A DNA stretch of 43,614 nucleotides from an uncultured Clostridium sp. (GCA_947057505.1 CAMSEM010000002.1:1-43614); one strand, 5' to 3'; numbered from the stretch's first letter, positions 8,357-17,944 are shown. Notes: generated by a model from the sequence alone, not told the origin. Program-made: numbers and translations.

Positions 8357-8457
8357 AAAGAACCCTCCTTTTTCTTACGAAATTTATACAATAAGTATAT
8401 CAATACTCTAAAAATTTTACAACTGTTTTTTATGAATTTTAGCAAGAAATCCTATAA

Positions 8458-9444
8458 TCATTCTAGCACACTTCCTGCTTGAACCTTGTTACCACGTAAA
8501 AAATCATTTGTACTCATTCTTTTTGCATTCTCTGCTTGAATTTCTAGAACCTGAACTATACCTTCTTTTGCTTTAATAAACATTCCTTTTTTATCATCTG
8601 CAAGTAAAATAGTTCCTTCCATGATATCTTGTAGTTTATACTCGTATTCTTTCATTTCTTGGTAAACTTCTAAAAATTGTTGATTAGTATAGTTTTGTAC
8701 TTTCCAAATTTTAAATTTTTTATCTTCTAAAAATGTATAAGCTCCCATAATTGGGTTTAATCCTCTTACTAGATTTTTAATTTCTAATGCTGTTTTATTC
8801 TCCCAGTCTATTTTTGCCATTTCTTTTTCTAGCATTGGGGCTAGGGTAAATTCTTCTCCTTGTTTTTCTCTTGGTGCTTTATTTTCTTCTATTAGTCTAA
8901 GTGTTTCTACTAATAGTTCTCCCCCTACTTTACTTAGTTTTTTCCATAGTTCTCCTGTTGTTTCATCTTTTCCAATACTAACTTCTTGTTTTAGAATCAT
9001 GTCTCCTGTATCCATTCCAGCATCCATATACATAGTAGTAATTCCAGTTATATTTTCTCCATTTAGCACAGCCCATTGAATTGGCGCTGCTCCTCTGTAT
9101 TTAGGAAGTAATGAGCCATGTACATTAATACATCCAAGCTTTGGAATATCTAACAGTTCTTGTGGTAAAATTTTTCCATAAGCCACCACACAAATTACAT
9201 CTGGTTTTAAGCTTTTTATTTCTTCTATCAATTCTACATTATTTCTTACTTTTTGTGGTTGATAAATAGTATATCCTTTTTCTTCTGCATATTCTTTTAC
9301 AGGTGATGAAATCATCTTCATTCCTCTACCTTTTGGCTTGTCTGGATTTGTTACTACAGCTAAAATATTATGTCCTGCATTATTAAGGCTTTCTAATGAT
9401 TCTTTTGCAAAATCTGGTGTTCCCATAAATATAATATTAAGCAT
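8458..9444 (-). CDS. fmt: Methionyl-tRNA formyltransferase
   Basis: Fmt formylates initiator Met-tRNA with 10-formyl-THF, the product made by Fhs and FolD encoded nearby. The 328-residue protein shows MGTPDFAKESL near the N-terminus, the catalytic region GCINVHGSLLPKYRGAAPIQ (Asn, His and the SLLP loop) and MDAGMDTGDMI with the catalytic Asp, then the OB-like C-terminal domain from about 205. Length is slightly longer than the usual 310-320. The order priA-def-fmt is conserved in Firmicutes. AAGGAGG precedes the ATG. No defect seen. Confidence 0.98.
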   Translation of the reverse strand: MLNIIFMGTPDFAKESLESLNNAGHNILAVVTNPDKPKGRGMKMISSPVKEYAEEKGYTIYQPQKVRNNVELIEEIKSLKPDVICVVAYGKILPQELLDIPKLGCINVHGSLLPKYRGAAPIQWAVLNGENITGITTMYMDAGMDTGDMILKQEVSIGKDETTGELWKKLSKVGGELLVETLRLIEENKAPREKQGEEFTLAPMLEKEMAKIDWENKTALEIKNLVRGLNPIMGAYTFLEDKKFKIWKVQNYTNQQFLEVYQEMKEYEYKLQDIMEGTILLADDKKGMFIKAKEGIVQVLEIQAENAKRMSTNDFLRGNKVQAGSVLE

Positions 9445-9514
9445 ATCTTCCTCCTTGCAATTTATTTTATAAAGAATTTTATTATTTATAATTTTTTAGT
9501 TTTCTTATTATTTG

Positions 9515-9994
9515 TTATTGTTTTTCTGGTTTTACATATTCTAATGTTCCTGGAATAATTTTATCTACAAATAGAATACCATCTAAGTGATCTAACTCAT
9601 GTGAAATAGCTTGTGCTAGTAAGCCTTCTCCTTTTATTTTTATTTTTTTGCCATTTTCATCTAATGCTTCTATTGTTACTTCTGCTGGTCTTACAATTTT
9701 GGCAAATTGATTTGGAAAACTTAGGCATCCTTCTTCTACTTCTTGTTCTCCTTTTTGTTTTATTATTCGTGGATTTACCAGCTTAATTGTCCCTTTTTCA
9801 TCATATAAGTCAATTACTACTAATCTTTTTAAAATCCCAATTTGTGGCCCTGCTAATCCCACTCCATTGTAGCTATGCAAGGTTTCAACCATGTCTTCTA
9901 AAATTTCTCTTATTTTATCATTTACTTCTTCTACTTCTCTTGACTTTTTTCTTAGAATTTCATCTCCATCTTCTCTTACTATTCTAATTGCCAT
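9515..9994 (-). CDS. def: Peptide deformylase
   Basis: Def removes the formyl group from nascent N-terminal methionine and uses an Fe/Zn centre. All three family motifs are visible: GVGLAGPQ, EGCLSFP (metal Cys) and HELDH (two metal His and catalytic Glu). From the ATG at 9994 (MAIRIVRED) the protein has 159 residues, normal for type 1B enzymes; GGGGGGC is about 6 nt upstream. A longer in-frame start at 10033 would overlap priA and lacks family similarity. It lies between priA and fmt, and its substrate is generated by fmt next door. Confidence 0.97.
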   Translation of the reverse strand: MAIRIVREDGDEILRKKSREVEEVNDKIREILEDMVETLHSYNGVGLAGPQIGILKRLVVIDLYDEKGTIKLVNPRIIKQKGEQEVEEGCLSFPNQFAKIVRPAEVTIEALDENGKKIKIKGEGLLAQAISHELDHLDGILFVDKIIPGTLEYVKPEKQ

Positions 9995-10023
9995 TTTTTT
10001 GCCCCCCATTTTTATTACTTTTA

Positions 10024-12280
10024 TTACATCCAATTATTTGGATTTAAATCTATACTAAGCTTTATATCTTCTTGCTTGCTTTCTTTTGTTTTGCTATATT
10101 GTTCTAACATATCATTAATTAACTGTATTGTATTATTTCCAAATTTGCATTTTATAATAATACGAAATCTATATTTATTTTTTATTTTATCAATTGGTGC
10201 TGGCATTCCTTGATATAATATAATGCCCAAATTTTCATTTAATACTCTACTTTTTAGGTAGTGGTGTAACTTTTTTGTTATTTGAAATGCCTTATTTTGA
10301 TTACTAGCACTAATAGCAATTACTATTATATCGCAAAATGGTGGATATTTCAATTGTTTTCGCATTAGGATTTCTGTTTCATAAAACAAATGATAATCTT
10401 GCTTTTTAGCACATTCAATACTAAAGTTATCTGGATTATATGTCTGTATGATAACATTTCCCTGCTCTTTTTCCCTTCCTGCTCTTCCTGCAACTTGTGT
10501 TAATAATTGGAATGTTTTTTCATTTGCTTTATAATCATCTATATTTAAGCTACTATCTGCTGCAATTACACCTACTAAGGTAACATTAGGAAAATGGTGC
10601 CCTTTTACTACCATTTGTGTTCCAATTAAAATATCTACTCCTTCATTTTTAAATTTATTTAAAATTTGCTCATGGGAATTTTTTTTAGTAACAGTATCTA
10701 TATCCATACGAATGGTAGTTGCCTCTGGAAATAGCATATGAACCTGTTCTTCTAATTTTTGTGTTCCTGCTCCAAAGTGTTTGAAATTTAGGCTATGACA
10801 CTCAGGGCATTCTTTTACAATTGATATTTCATATCCACAATAATGACATTTTAATGTTTGTTGTTTGGCATGATAAGTTAGTGTTATATTGCAATTTTTA
10901 CATTTTATGGTACTTCCACAGTCACGGCACATTACAAAATTAGAAAATCCTCTATGATTTAAAAATAATATGGTTTGCTTTTTATTTTCTAGGTTTTGCT
11001 TGATATTTTGGTATAATTTACTACTAATCATGCATTTATTCCCTTGTGCTAATTCATGTCTCAAATCCACTATTTCCACTTTGGGAAGTTTTGCCTCATT
11101 TGCTCTTTTTGTTAACTCTAATAAGGTTATTTTTCCTGTTTGTGCTTTATAGTAGGTGCTTAAGTCTGGTGTAGCACTTCCTAATATAACTGGAATATTT
11201 TTTTCCTTTGCTAAATAACTTGCAATTTCTTTTGTATGATATTTTGGAGTTGTTTCTGATTTATATGAGCCATCGTGTTCTTCATCTATAATAATCATTC
11301 CTAGGTTTCCAATAGGTGCAAATATAGCAGAACGTGCTCCAATTACAATCTTAGCATTTCCCTTATATATTTTATTCCATTGATCAAATCTTTCTCCTAC
11401 TGATAATTTACTATGAAGTACTGCTACTTTTTCTTCTCCAAATCGTGAAATAAATCTATCTACAGTTTGTGGTGTTAAAGATATTTCTGGTACTAACATT
11501 AAACTTGTTTTATTTTCTTCTAGCATTTTTTCTATTAGTTGCAAATACACTTCTGTTTTTCCGCGAGCCTGTTACTCCAAATAGTAAAAATTCAGAATAT
11601 AAATGGTCTTCTATACTATCTATCACCATTTGATATGCATTTTTTTGTTCTTGTGTTAGTGTTAGCATTTTCGTTTTTTCTATATTTTTATGAACAAAAG
11701 GATTTCTTTCTACTTGCTTTTCTACAATTTCTAGATACCCATTTTTTTGTAAAGTATTAATAACAGCCTTACTTACATCTGCTAAAACCTCTAAATCATA
11801 AAGTAAAACTTCTTGATTTTCTATTAAAAATTTTAGTGCTCTTATTTGTTTTTCTGATTTGATTGTTTTGTTTTCTAATTGCTTTTTTATTTCTCCTATA
11901 TCTTTTGCTAAATATATAAATGGAGCCCTTTTTTCTTTTACACGGTTTTCTATTATTTTAGTAGTAGTTCCTGGTGGTAGCATTAGTTTAATACAGTCTG
12001 ATATATTACAAAAATACCTTTTAGCCATCCACTCTGCAAGACTTATGTTTTCTTTATGTACATATGGAGTTTCATCTACTTGTAAAATATCTTTTACTTG
12101 ATATAAAGACTTTTCTTTTATATTTACAACAAAACCTTCTTCTGGTGCTTTACGATTACTAAAAGGTACAAAAACTCTACTACCAATTTTTACTTTGGTA
12201 GCTAGTTTTTCTGGTATTTGATAGTCAAATACTCTATTTAATTGTTTTGCATTACTATTTAAAATTACCTCTGCAATCAT
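10024..12280 (-). CDS. priA: Primosomal replication restart helicase PriA, needs +1 recoding in Walker A
   Basis: PriA reloads the replisome at stalled forks with a 3'-to-5' helicase. Frame 1 (from ATG 12280, MIAEVILNSNAKQLNRVFDY) gives the DNA-binding N-terminal domain and runs to GVTGS at residue 239. The next triplet is CGG (11563..11561). Taking CGGA as one glycine restores GVTGS-G-KTEVYLQ, the Walker A loop, and the protein continues with DEEHDGSYK (Walker B), GSATPDLST, a zinc-binding region of paired cysteines (CRDCG, CKNC, CHYCG, CPECH) and RAGREKEQGN. Total 751 residues, normal for PriA. Without recoding both halves would be useless, and PriA is normally important for growth. It sits upstream of def and fmt as usual. 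Confidence 0.93.
11560..11563 (-). other. +1 recoding site CGGA in the priA Walker A motif
   Basis: Context GGC-TCG-CGG-AAA-AAC in the first frame. Reading GGC-TCG-[CGGA]-AAA-ACA gives G-S-G-K-T, the invariant nucleotide-binding loop, so the residue at the quadruplet must be glycine. Confidence 0.85.
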
Positions 12281-12353
12281 ATTTACTCCTTTTTATTTGG
12301 TATTTATCATATCAAAATAACAGTAAAAAAGCAATAAAATAGAGGAAAACGTC

Positions 12354-12396
12354 AAAAAAACTGTTACGAAATTATTTAACTTCGTAACAGTTTTTT
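12354..12396. terminator. Bidirectional rho-independent terminator
   Basis: Perfect arms CTGTTACGAA (12361-12370) and TTCGTAACAG (12381-12390) with a 10-nt loop, A7 before and T6 after. On the minus strand it ends the 12410-13171 orphan gene just before priA, so priA probably has its own promoter in the short gap 12281-12353. Confidence 0.9.
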
Positions 12397-12409
12397 GTTA
12401 GTATTGAAA

Positions 12410-13171
12410 TTATTTCTTCGCTGCTGGGAAGATGTCCATTACACACCAGCCAGTGGCTTTTTCCATTTTTTCTTCTGGTTTATGCACCTTTTCAAAGTAG
12501 GAAAGCGGACAAATTTCACTTTGCAGGAAAGCATTACCTTTAAATACAGTATATGTACCTTCATTAAAGGTAATTTTGCTTGTGTTGGCCAAATCGTAAA
12601 ATTTGCCAACTTTGCATTCCCCAGTTTTTCCAAGAATCCCTTGTGTAGATTCGTTGGGATCCCAGTAATGACCTAAGTAATTACTCTTGTCGCAAACAAA
12701 AGTCCAAGCAACATGCACTGGAATGTTTTGTTTACATAAATGTTGCAGTGTCAAACCCATCAAGATGAGCCGCTGTGCATAGTTTCCCATCCTGCTGTTC
12801 ATATTTGGCATAAAATGTTCAAATGCCTCTTTGAACCAGATAGGAGACTGATTGACTGCTGGTCTTAAACCAGCGCCATAGCAAATGTTGCCATTTTCGT
12901 CAATCGAGGGATCCATAACTTGTGCTCTAAAGTCTGGAATTCCACTTTTCAAAGCTTTGCGAAGCCCCAAACTGAATATTTGTTGCCGTTTGGTTGCAGG
13001 AGTGTGTCTAAAAATTTTACTATTCAATGGCAGTTTGTTAACTGCTACCACTGGAAAGTACTTGTTAATCCACTCCGTTGTTCCCATTACTTCGCTACTA
13101 TCAACATTGCTTTGATTGTAGAAATTACCAGGCTGTTCCAATACCTTTTGATTTTTTGTTGTCTGCATCAT
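12410..13171 (-). CDS. Unrecognised GC-richer gene inserted between rpoZ-gmk and priA
   Basis: I do not recognise this roughly 253-residue protein. It has no membrane segment or signal peptide. It is rich in aromatic and Asn/Pro residues (PGNFYNQSNVDSS, EWINKYFPVVAV, FEHFMPNMNSRMGNYAQ, WTFVCDKSNYLGHYWDPN, ATGWCVMDIFPAAKK). The start is set at the ATGATG around 13171, with AGGAGG about 10 nt upstream, rather than at 13198. Its base composition and codon use (many C/G-ending codons) differ visibly from all neighbours, and it splits the conserved gmk-rpoZ-priA-def-fmt order, so recent transfer is likely. It holds two in-frame CGG codons (12988..12986, 12772..12770) read without shift, unlike conserved genes here. 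It has its own terminator. Confidence 0.75.
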   Translation of the reverse strand: MMQTTKNQKVLEQPGNFYNQSNVDSSEVMGTTEWINKYFPVVAVNKLPLNSKIFRHTPATKRQQIFSLGLRKALKSGIPDFRAQVMDPSIDENGNICYGAGLRPAVNQSPIWFKEAFEHFMPNMNSRMGNYAQRLILMGLTLQHLCKQNIPVHVAWTFVCDKSNYLGHYWDPNESTQGILGKTGECKVGKFYDLANTSKITFNEGTYTVFKGNAFLQSEICPLSYFEKVHKPEEKMEKATGWCVMDIFPAAKK

Positions 13172-13424
13172 AAAGTTTCTTCCTCCTAAAAAAATCATTT
13201 TTTGTTTTTATATTTGGGATATTTTCCCTATATTTTATATTATACACTATATTTACATAAAATGCAATTGTTTTTTTATTTTTTTTCTATGTTGTTTATT
13301 TGTTTAATTAGCTTTAGGCAGTCATTACATCTATATGTGATTGTCAAGATATAATAATTCATTAAAACTAGAAGAAACCTAACCTTGTTATACACAAAAA
13401 ATCTGGCGATTTTTCTTATACAAT

Positions 13425-13461
13425 ACAAAGAAACAGAAGCACACTTTTTATTATGCTTCTG
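13425..13461 (-). terminator. Terminator of the rpoZ-gmk unit
   Basis: The arms CAGAAGCA (13461-13454) and TGCTTCTG (13441-13434) are followed by TTTCTTTG on the minus strand. The gmk stop codon lies in the loop, so the last sense codons form the 5' arm. The rest of 13172-13424 is AT-rich and holds no gene I can support. Confidence 0.7.
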
Positions 13462-14020
13462 CTATATGATATTCATTTTTAATGATTTCCATAATAACAT
13501 TTACTGTTTTTTCTAAGTTGTTATTATTAATTACATAGTCATACATGCCTATTTTAGATTCTTCATATTCTAAACGACTTAATCTTAATTCAATTTCTTC
13601 TTTGCTTGGTTTATCTACTCTTTCTTCTAAACGTTTTCTTAATTCTTCTTTTGGTACTTTTAGAAAAATAGTAACTACTTTCACTTCATTTTCTAATATT
13701 TTTATTAAATTTTCTACACCGTTTACTTCTATATCTTTTACAATAATTTTACCATTTTCTATTTTTTCATTTAATAGTTTTTTAGAAGTTCCATAGTAAT
13801 GTTCATGATGCATAGAGTATTCATATAACTCTCCTTGTTGAATCATTCTTTCAAACTCTTCTTTGGTAACAAAATTGTATGTTACACCTGGTATATCGTT
13901 ATTTCTTGGTAATCTATCTGTATAAGATGGAAGTGATTCTACATTTTGCATTTTTTGTATTAGTTGTTGTTTTATGGTATCTTTTCCTGCTCCTGATACA
14001 CCAGATAGTAATACTAACAT
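13451..14020 (-). CDS. gmk: Guanylate kinase
   Basis: Gmk phosphorylates GMP to GDP. The 189-residue protein has the P-loop GVSGAGKDT (residues 7-15; the usual form is GPSGVGKGT), the GMP-binding strip SYTDRLPRNNDIPGVTYNFVTKEEF, where the common SxTTRxPRxGE is altered to SYTDRLPRNND, and YYGTSKK. The variations at the GMP site are unusual and could mark a divergent paralogue, yet the position overlapping rpoZ by 7 nt is the standard gmk-rpoZ arrangement. GAAGGTAAGG lies upstream inside rpoZ, so translation is probably coupled. Confidence 0.9.
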   Translation of the reverse strand: MLVLLSGVSGAGKDTIKQQLIQKMQNVESLPSYTDRLPRNNDIPGVTYNFVTKEEFERMIQQGELYEYSMHHEHYYGTSKKLLNEKIENGKIIVKDIEVNGVENLIKILENEVKVVTIFLKVPKEELRKRLEERVDKPSKEEIELRLSRLEYEESKIGMYDYVINNNNLEKTVNVIMEIIKNEYHIAEA

Positions 14021-14202
14021 ACTGTCACCTTACCTTCTGCAATTTCGTCTGCTGCTAAGGAAACAACAGATGGTTCTTCTTTTTTAGTAAGTGGTGTACT
14101 TCCTGCTGCTAGTTGTCTTGCTCTTTTAGAAGTAACTGTAACTAATTGAAAACGATCATCTACTTTATTTAATAATTCTAATACAGTTGGTTTTACTAAC
14201 AT
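14014..14202 (-). CDS. rpoZ: RNA polymerase omega subunit
   Basis: A 62-residue omega subunit that helps assemble the beta-prime subunit. It has the family pattern LLNKVDDRFQLVTVTSKRARQL (visible as two adjoining parts at about 10-31) followed by SVVSLAADEIAEGKV. Order differs from B. subtilis (gmk-rpoZ): here rpoZ comes first on the transcript and gmk overlaps its end. GAAAGAGGGGA precedes the ATG. It is short but complete. Confidence 0.94.
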   Translation of the reverse strand: MLVKPTVLELLNKVDDRFQLVTVTSKRARQLAAGSTPLTKKEEPSVVSLAADEIAEGKVTVC

Positions 14203-14332
14203 ATTTTCCCCTCTTTCCTTTTTATTTCTATGTTCTAATTCATATTTGTTTAAGTATTCTATAAATTATATTGTACTACATATTGCATTTTTAGTCTAGT
14301 AAAAATTTAGAAATTTTCTATCCTATTCGTAA

Positions 14333-15307
14333 TTATTCTTCTACATTGTCTTTGCTTATCATTTCTTTTATTTTTTCAATAGAACTTTGCTTTTTCATTT
14401 TTGTATAAATAATCATTGCTTTTGCAATATAGTAAATTGCATATATATAACTAATTAATGCTGTAATTGCAATAAATTTATTGTTTTCCATGATATTTAA
14501 ATAAACAAGTCCTAAAGTAATAAGTGATAATACTAATATCTCTATACCATGTACAGCATGTTTTCCACTTTCTTTTTTATATGCATATTCTATTACAGCA
14601 ATTGCTACTACAAAAATAGATACACTAAATACTTTCAAATCAGTTAAAAAAACACTGTTTTCAATATTGATAAAACCTAATAAGATAAAATTAAAGTAAA
14701 TCATAATAGCTATTGCAAAACATAATTGTTTAAATACATTTTTATATATTTTACTTAATTCTACTTGTGGTAATTTCTTTTTATTTTTTATTTCTTGTTC
14801 TACTACTTCTTGCATTTTTAGGATTTCTTTTTGTGAAAGTTTTTCTTTATTTTCTTTCTTAACTGTTACTTTATTTGTTTTCTTTGCAGTTGTTTCTTTT
14901 TTATTTTCTTGCTTAGTAGTGGTTTTACTAGATTTTGTTTGAGATTGTTTTTGCTTCGTTGTTTTGGTTTCTTGGTTAGTGTTTAAACTCTTTTTTGTTC
15001 TAACAGCTGTTGTTTTTTTTGCTATTTCTTCTTTTTTTCCATTATCGTTCTTAGTTTGTGCTTTTTTTCTTGTTTTTGGTGGTTCTTTTACTACCTCTTG
15101 CTCTTTTTTATCTTTTGGTGTTTTTGTGTTAGTTTCTTTTATGCTTTCTGCCTTTTTACCTGTTGTTTCTTTCTTTGTTGTATTTATAGTATTTTTTCTT
15201 TTAGTTTCTTTTTTTTCATCAGCAGCATTTTTGCTTTTTTCTACTTCTTTGTCATTCATTTTTTCTTGTACTTCTTCATTTTTTAGGTTTTGCTTTTTTC
15301 TTGGCAT
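14333..15307 (-). CDS. Lys/Thr-rich protein with a four-helix membrane C-terminus
   Basis: Unrecognised, 324 residues. Residues 1 to about 175 are very low complexity (Lys, Thr, Glu, Asn, with repeated KKET/TTK blocks), probably disordered and strongly basic, so this part could bind nucleic acid or another polyanion. Residues about 190-315 contain four membrane segments (LCFAIAIMIYFNFILLGF, VFSVSIFVVAIAVIEYAY, IEILVLSLITLGLVYLNI, ITALISYIYAIYYIAKAMI). AAGGAGGA precedes the ATG at normal spacing. It lies 28 nt after rsmE on the same strand and is probably co-transcribed. The repetitive AAA-rich 5' half produces long shadow frames on the plus strand. Confidence 0.8.
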   Translation of the reverse strand: MPRKKQNLKNEEVQEKMNDKEVEKSKNAADEKKETKRKNTINTTKKETTGKKAESIKETNTKTPKDKKEQEVVKEPPKTRKKAQTKNDNGKKEEIAKKTTAVRTKKSLNTNQETKTTKQKQSQTKSSKTTTKQENKKETTAKKTNKVTVKKENKEKLSQKEILKMQEVVEQEIKNKKKLPQVELSKIYKNVFKQLCFAIAIMIYFNFILLGFINIENSVFLTDLKVFSVSIFVVAIAVIEYAYKKESGKHAVHGIEILVLSLITLGLVYLNIMENNKFIAITALISYIYAIYYIAKAMIIYTKMKKQSSIEKIKEMISKDNVEE

Positions 15308-15335
15308 ACTTTCTGTTCCTCCTTAACCTTGTTTG

Positions 15336-16079
15336 TTACATTTCATATTCATACATAATATTACTAATTACCATAATAGAAGCTGTTTCTGTTCTTAAAA
15401 TTCTATTACCTAAGGTTATTATTTTTGCTCCTTGTCTAGTTAGTTTTTCCACTTCTTCTATATCTATGCCACCTTCGGGTCCAATAATAATACCTATTTT
15501 CATACCTTCAAAACTTTTTACACTTTTTAATTGTGCTTTTAAAGTGTTTGCTTTTTCATTTTCATAGGCAACTAACATTAAATCATAGCTTTTCATTGTT
15601 TCTTCTAATTGATTTAAAGTAATAGCATTTTCTACTTTTGGTATTGCATCCCTTCCACTTTGTTTTGCCGCAGCAAATGCAATTTTTTGCCATCGTTCTA
15701 TTTTTTTACTGCTTCCCTTTTCTTCCCATTTTACAATGCACCTTTTCATTATAACAGGAACAATTTTTTTTACACCTAATTCTGTATTTTTTTGAATAAT
15801 ATATTCCATTTTATCAGCTTTAGGCAATCCTTGAAAAATAGTAACTTCTATTTTACTTTCTGCATGGTTTTCTAGTTGCTCTAATATAGTACATAAAACA
15901 GATTGCATTGTAATTTGCTCGATTTTAGCTGAATAATTTAGATTATTATCTATATTACATAAGATAAGTTGCTCACCTTTTTTTGCTCTTAAAACTTGTG
16001 TAATATGTTTTACGTCTTCTCCTATTATTTCTATTTGATTATTATTTATTTGATTAGTTTTAACAAAAAATTTGGGCAT
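15336..16079 (-). CDS. rsmE: 16S rRNA (uracil1498-N3)-methyltransferase RsmE
   Basis: RsmE methylates U1498 of 16S rRNA using S-adenosylmethionine and has a SPOUT (knotted) fold. The 247-residue protein has an N-terminal PUA-like part (about 1-70, FFVKTNQI...HITQVLRAKKGEQ) and the SPOUT signature IIGPEGGIDIEEVEKL followed by ITLGNRILRTETASI near the C-terminus. Length is normal. It follows dprA on the same strand after about 110 nt; many Firmicutes have it next to prmA/dnaJ instead. No frame defect. Confidence 0.95.
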   Translation of the reverse strand: MPKFFVKTNQINNNQIEIIGEDVKHITQVLRAKKGEQLILCNIDNNLNYSAKIEQITMQSVLCTILEQLENHAESKIEVTIFQGLPKADKMEYIIQKNTELGVKKIVPVIMKRCIVKWEEKGSSKKIERWQKIAFAAAKQSGRDAIPKVENAITLNQLEETMKSYDLMLVAYENEKANTLKAQLKSVKSFEGMKIGIIIGPEGGIDIEEVEKLTRQGAKIITLGNRILRTETASIMVISNIMYEYEM

Positions 16080-16190
16080 TTTTTTCTCCTAATACCGTTT
16101 TTAATATAACTTATTATACCATACTTTTTAGAGTTTGCAAGATAGTAATCATTAAGATAATTCTAAAGCTTTTTGTATATTTTATGACTA

Positions 16191-16832
16191 TTATTTTATT
16201 TCTTCTAAAATTTCCTCTACATTGGTGACTAATTTAGCTCCTTGCTTTAATAAATCATTAGTACCATAAGACTGGTCACTTGTAATATTTCCTGGTACTA
16301 CAAATACCTCTTTTCCCTGTTCTAGTGCATAGTCTACTGTAATTAAAGTTCCACTTTTTTGTTTTGCTTCTACTACCAATACTCCTTTTGATAACCCACT
16401 AATAATTCTATTTCTTGCTGGAAAGTGCATTTTGTCTGGTTTTTCATGTTCTTCATATTCTGTAATAATGGCTCCGCCGTTTTTTAATATTTGTCTACAA
16501 AAATTTTTATGCTCTGCTGGATAAATATGCTTAAATCCGCTTCCTAATACACTAATTGTTTTACCATTTGCTTTTACAGCACCCAAATGGCTATATATGT
16601 CAATCCCTCTTGCCAGTCCACTTACCACTATGATGCCTCTTTTTGCTAATTCATAGGCAAATTGAAATGCTACTTTTTTACCATAATCACTGGCATCTCT
16701 GCAACCTACAATCGCTATTGCTGGTTTATTTAAAATTGTTTCATCACCTAATACATATAGTTTTGCAGGTGGTGCATAAATTTTGTTTAATTTTTGTGGA
16801 TATTCTTTTTGTGCTTGATAAATAATTTTCAT
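16191..16832 (-). CDS. dprA: DNA-processing protein DprA, short form
   Basis: DprA loads RecA on incoming single-stranded DNA during transformation. The 213-residue protein is essentially only the Rossmann-like core: YPQKLNKIYAPPAKLYVLGD, AIVGCRDASDYGKKVAF, VVSGLARGIDIYSHLGA, SVLGSGFKHIYPAEH, FPARNRIISGLS and EQGKEVFVVPGNI. Typical DprA proteins are 280-370 residues with an N-terminal SAM/HhH domain and often a C-terminal winged helix; both are absent. It starts with a good ribosome site (AAGGAGG), so it seems a genuine compact form rather than a broken gene. Its neighbours (folD, rsmE) do not indicate a competence operon. Confidence 0.92.
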   Translation of the reverse strand: MKIIYQAQKEYPQKLNKIYAPPAKLYVLGDETILNKPAIAIVGCRDASDYGKKVAFQFAYELAKRGIIVVSGLARGIDIYSHLGAVKANGKTISVLGSGFKHIYPAEHKNFCRQILKNGGAIITEYEEHEKPDKMHFPARNRIISGLSKGVLVVEAKQKSGTLITVDYALEQGKEVFVVPGNITSDQSYGTNDLLKQGAKLVTNVEEILEEIK

Positions 16833-17013
16833 TGTTTGTTTCCTCCTTATTTTATCAAGCCCCCAATTTTATTTCTTGCTTATTTATAGAAAAGCACATT
16901 TTTTAATTCCTGTTAAGTACAGTAATTAGCACTTTTTTCGAATAAGTAATACAAATATTCATATGCTTAATCTAAAAGCAAGTGTTAAAATTAAAACAAT
17001 ATAATCCTATATC

Positions 17014-17865
17014 TTAATTGGTAGATATGCATTTTGCTGCTTTTACCACATTTGTCATTAACATGGCAATTGTCATAGGACCAACTCCTCCTGGAACTGG
17101 TGTAATAGCTGTTGCAATTGGTTCTACGTTTTCAAAGTCTACATCTCCTACTAGTTTTCCTTCTTCATTTCTATTAATGCCTACATCGATTACTGTAGCT
17201 CCTGGTTTTACCATGTCAGCCGTAACAAATTTTGCTTTTCCTAATGCTGCTACTAAAATATCTGCACCTTTTGCTATTTCTTTAATGTTTTTAGTTTTAG
17301 AATGACAAATTGTTACTGTAGCATTTTTATTTAATAGGCATTGTACTAATGGTTTGCCAACAATATTACTTCTACCTATTACTACTGCTTGCTTTCCTTC
17401 TATTTCTATATGATACTCTTCTAACATTTTCATAACACCTGCTGGTGTACAAGAAATAAAGCATTCTTCTCCTATTGCTAGTTTTCCCACATTAATTGGG
17501 TGAAATCCATCTACATCTTTTTTGTAACTTATTGCATTAAATGCTTCTCTAATGTCTAAGTGTTTTGGTATTGGACTTTGAAGCAAAATACCATGTATAT
17601 CTTCTCTATTATTTAGTTTTTCTATTAAGTTTAATAAGGCTTCTCTTGTGGTATTTTCTTCTAATAAAAATTCTTCAAAACCTACACCAATTTCTTCACA
17701 AGCTTTACTTTTATTTCGTACATATACTTCTGATGCTTTGTCATTTCCTACCATAATCACTGCAAGTTTAGGTTGTATATTTTGCTCTTTTAACTTTGCT
17801 ACTTCTTCTTTTAATTGCATTCTAATTTTTTGTGCTAATTCTTTTCCATTAATAATTGTTGCCAT
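17014..17865 (-). CDS. folD: Methylene-THF dehydrogenase / methenyl-THF cyclohydrolase FolD
   Basis: FolD interconverts 5,10-methylene-, methenyl- and 10-formyl-THF with NAD(P). The 283-residue protein has the catalytic Y-x3-K stretch (VYVRNKSKACEEIG), GILLQSPIPKHL, DVDGFHPINVG, the nucleotide-binding VVIGRSNIVGKP and the C-terminal PVPGGVGPMTIAMLM. Length matches the family. It shares its substrate pool with Fhs and supplies formyl-THF for Fmt, both encoded nearby. GGGGAAG lies upstream. The 181 nt between folD and dprA contain no recognisable gene and no clear terminator. Confidence 0.98.
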   Translation of the reverse strand: MATIINGKELAQKIRMQLKEEVAKLKEQNIQPKLAVIMVGNDKASEVYVRNKSKACEEIGVGFEEFLLEENTTREALLNLIEKLNNREDIHGILLQSPIPKHLDIREAFNAISYKKDVDGFHPINVGKLAIGEECFISCTPAGVMKMLEEYHIEIEGKQAVVIGRSNIVGKPLVQCLLNKNATVTICHSKTKNIKEIAKGADILVAALGKAKFVTADMVKPGATVIDVGINRNEEGKLVGDVDFENVEPIATAITPVPGGVGPMTIAMLMTNVVKAAKCISTN

Positions 17866-17944
17866 TTTTTTACTTCCCCTTTGTTTTTTCTAATTATATA
17901 GTATGGTTTGCTTTTTTGCAAATAGTTTTCATTATTTTCCTTAT

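Noticed and set aside
10024..12280. priA as two separate genes (N-terminal and helicase parts)
   Set aside because: The junction falls inside Walker A with no ribosome site for the second part; one recoded gene explains both halves.
14964..15326. Long plus-strand Phe/Ser/Leu-rich frames opposite the Lys-rich gene
   Set aside because: They are the complement of AAA/GAA-rich coding sequence and have no ribosome site.
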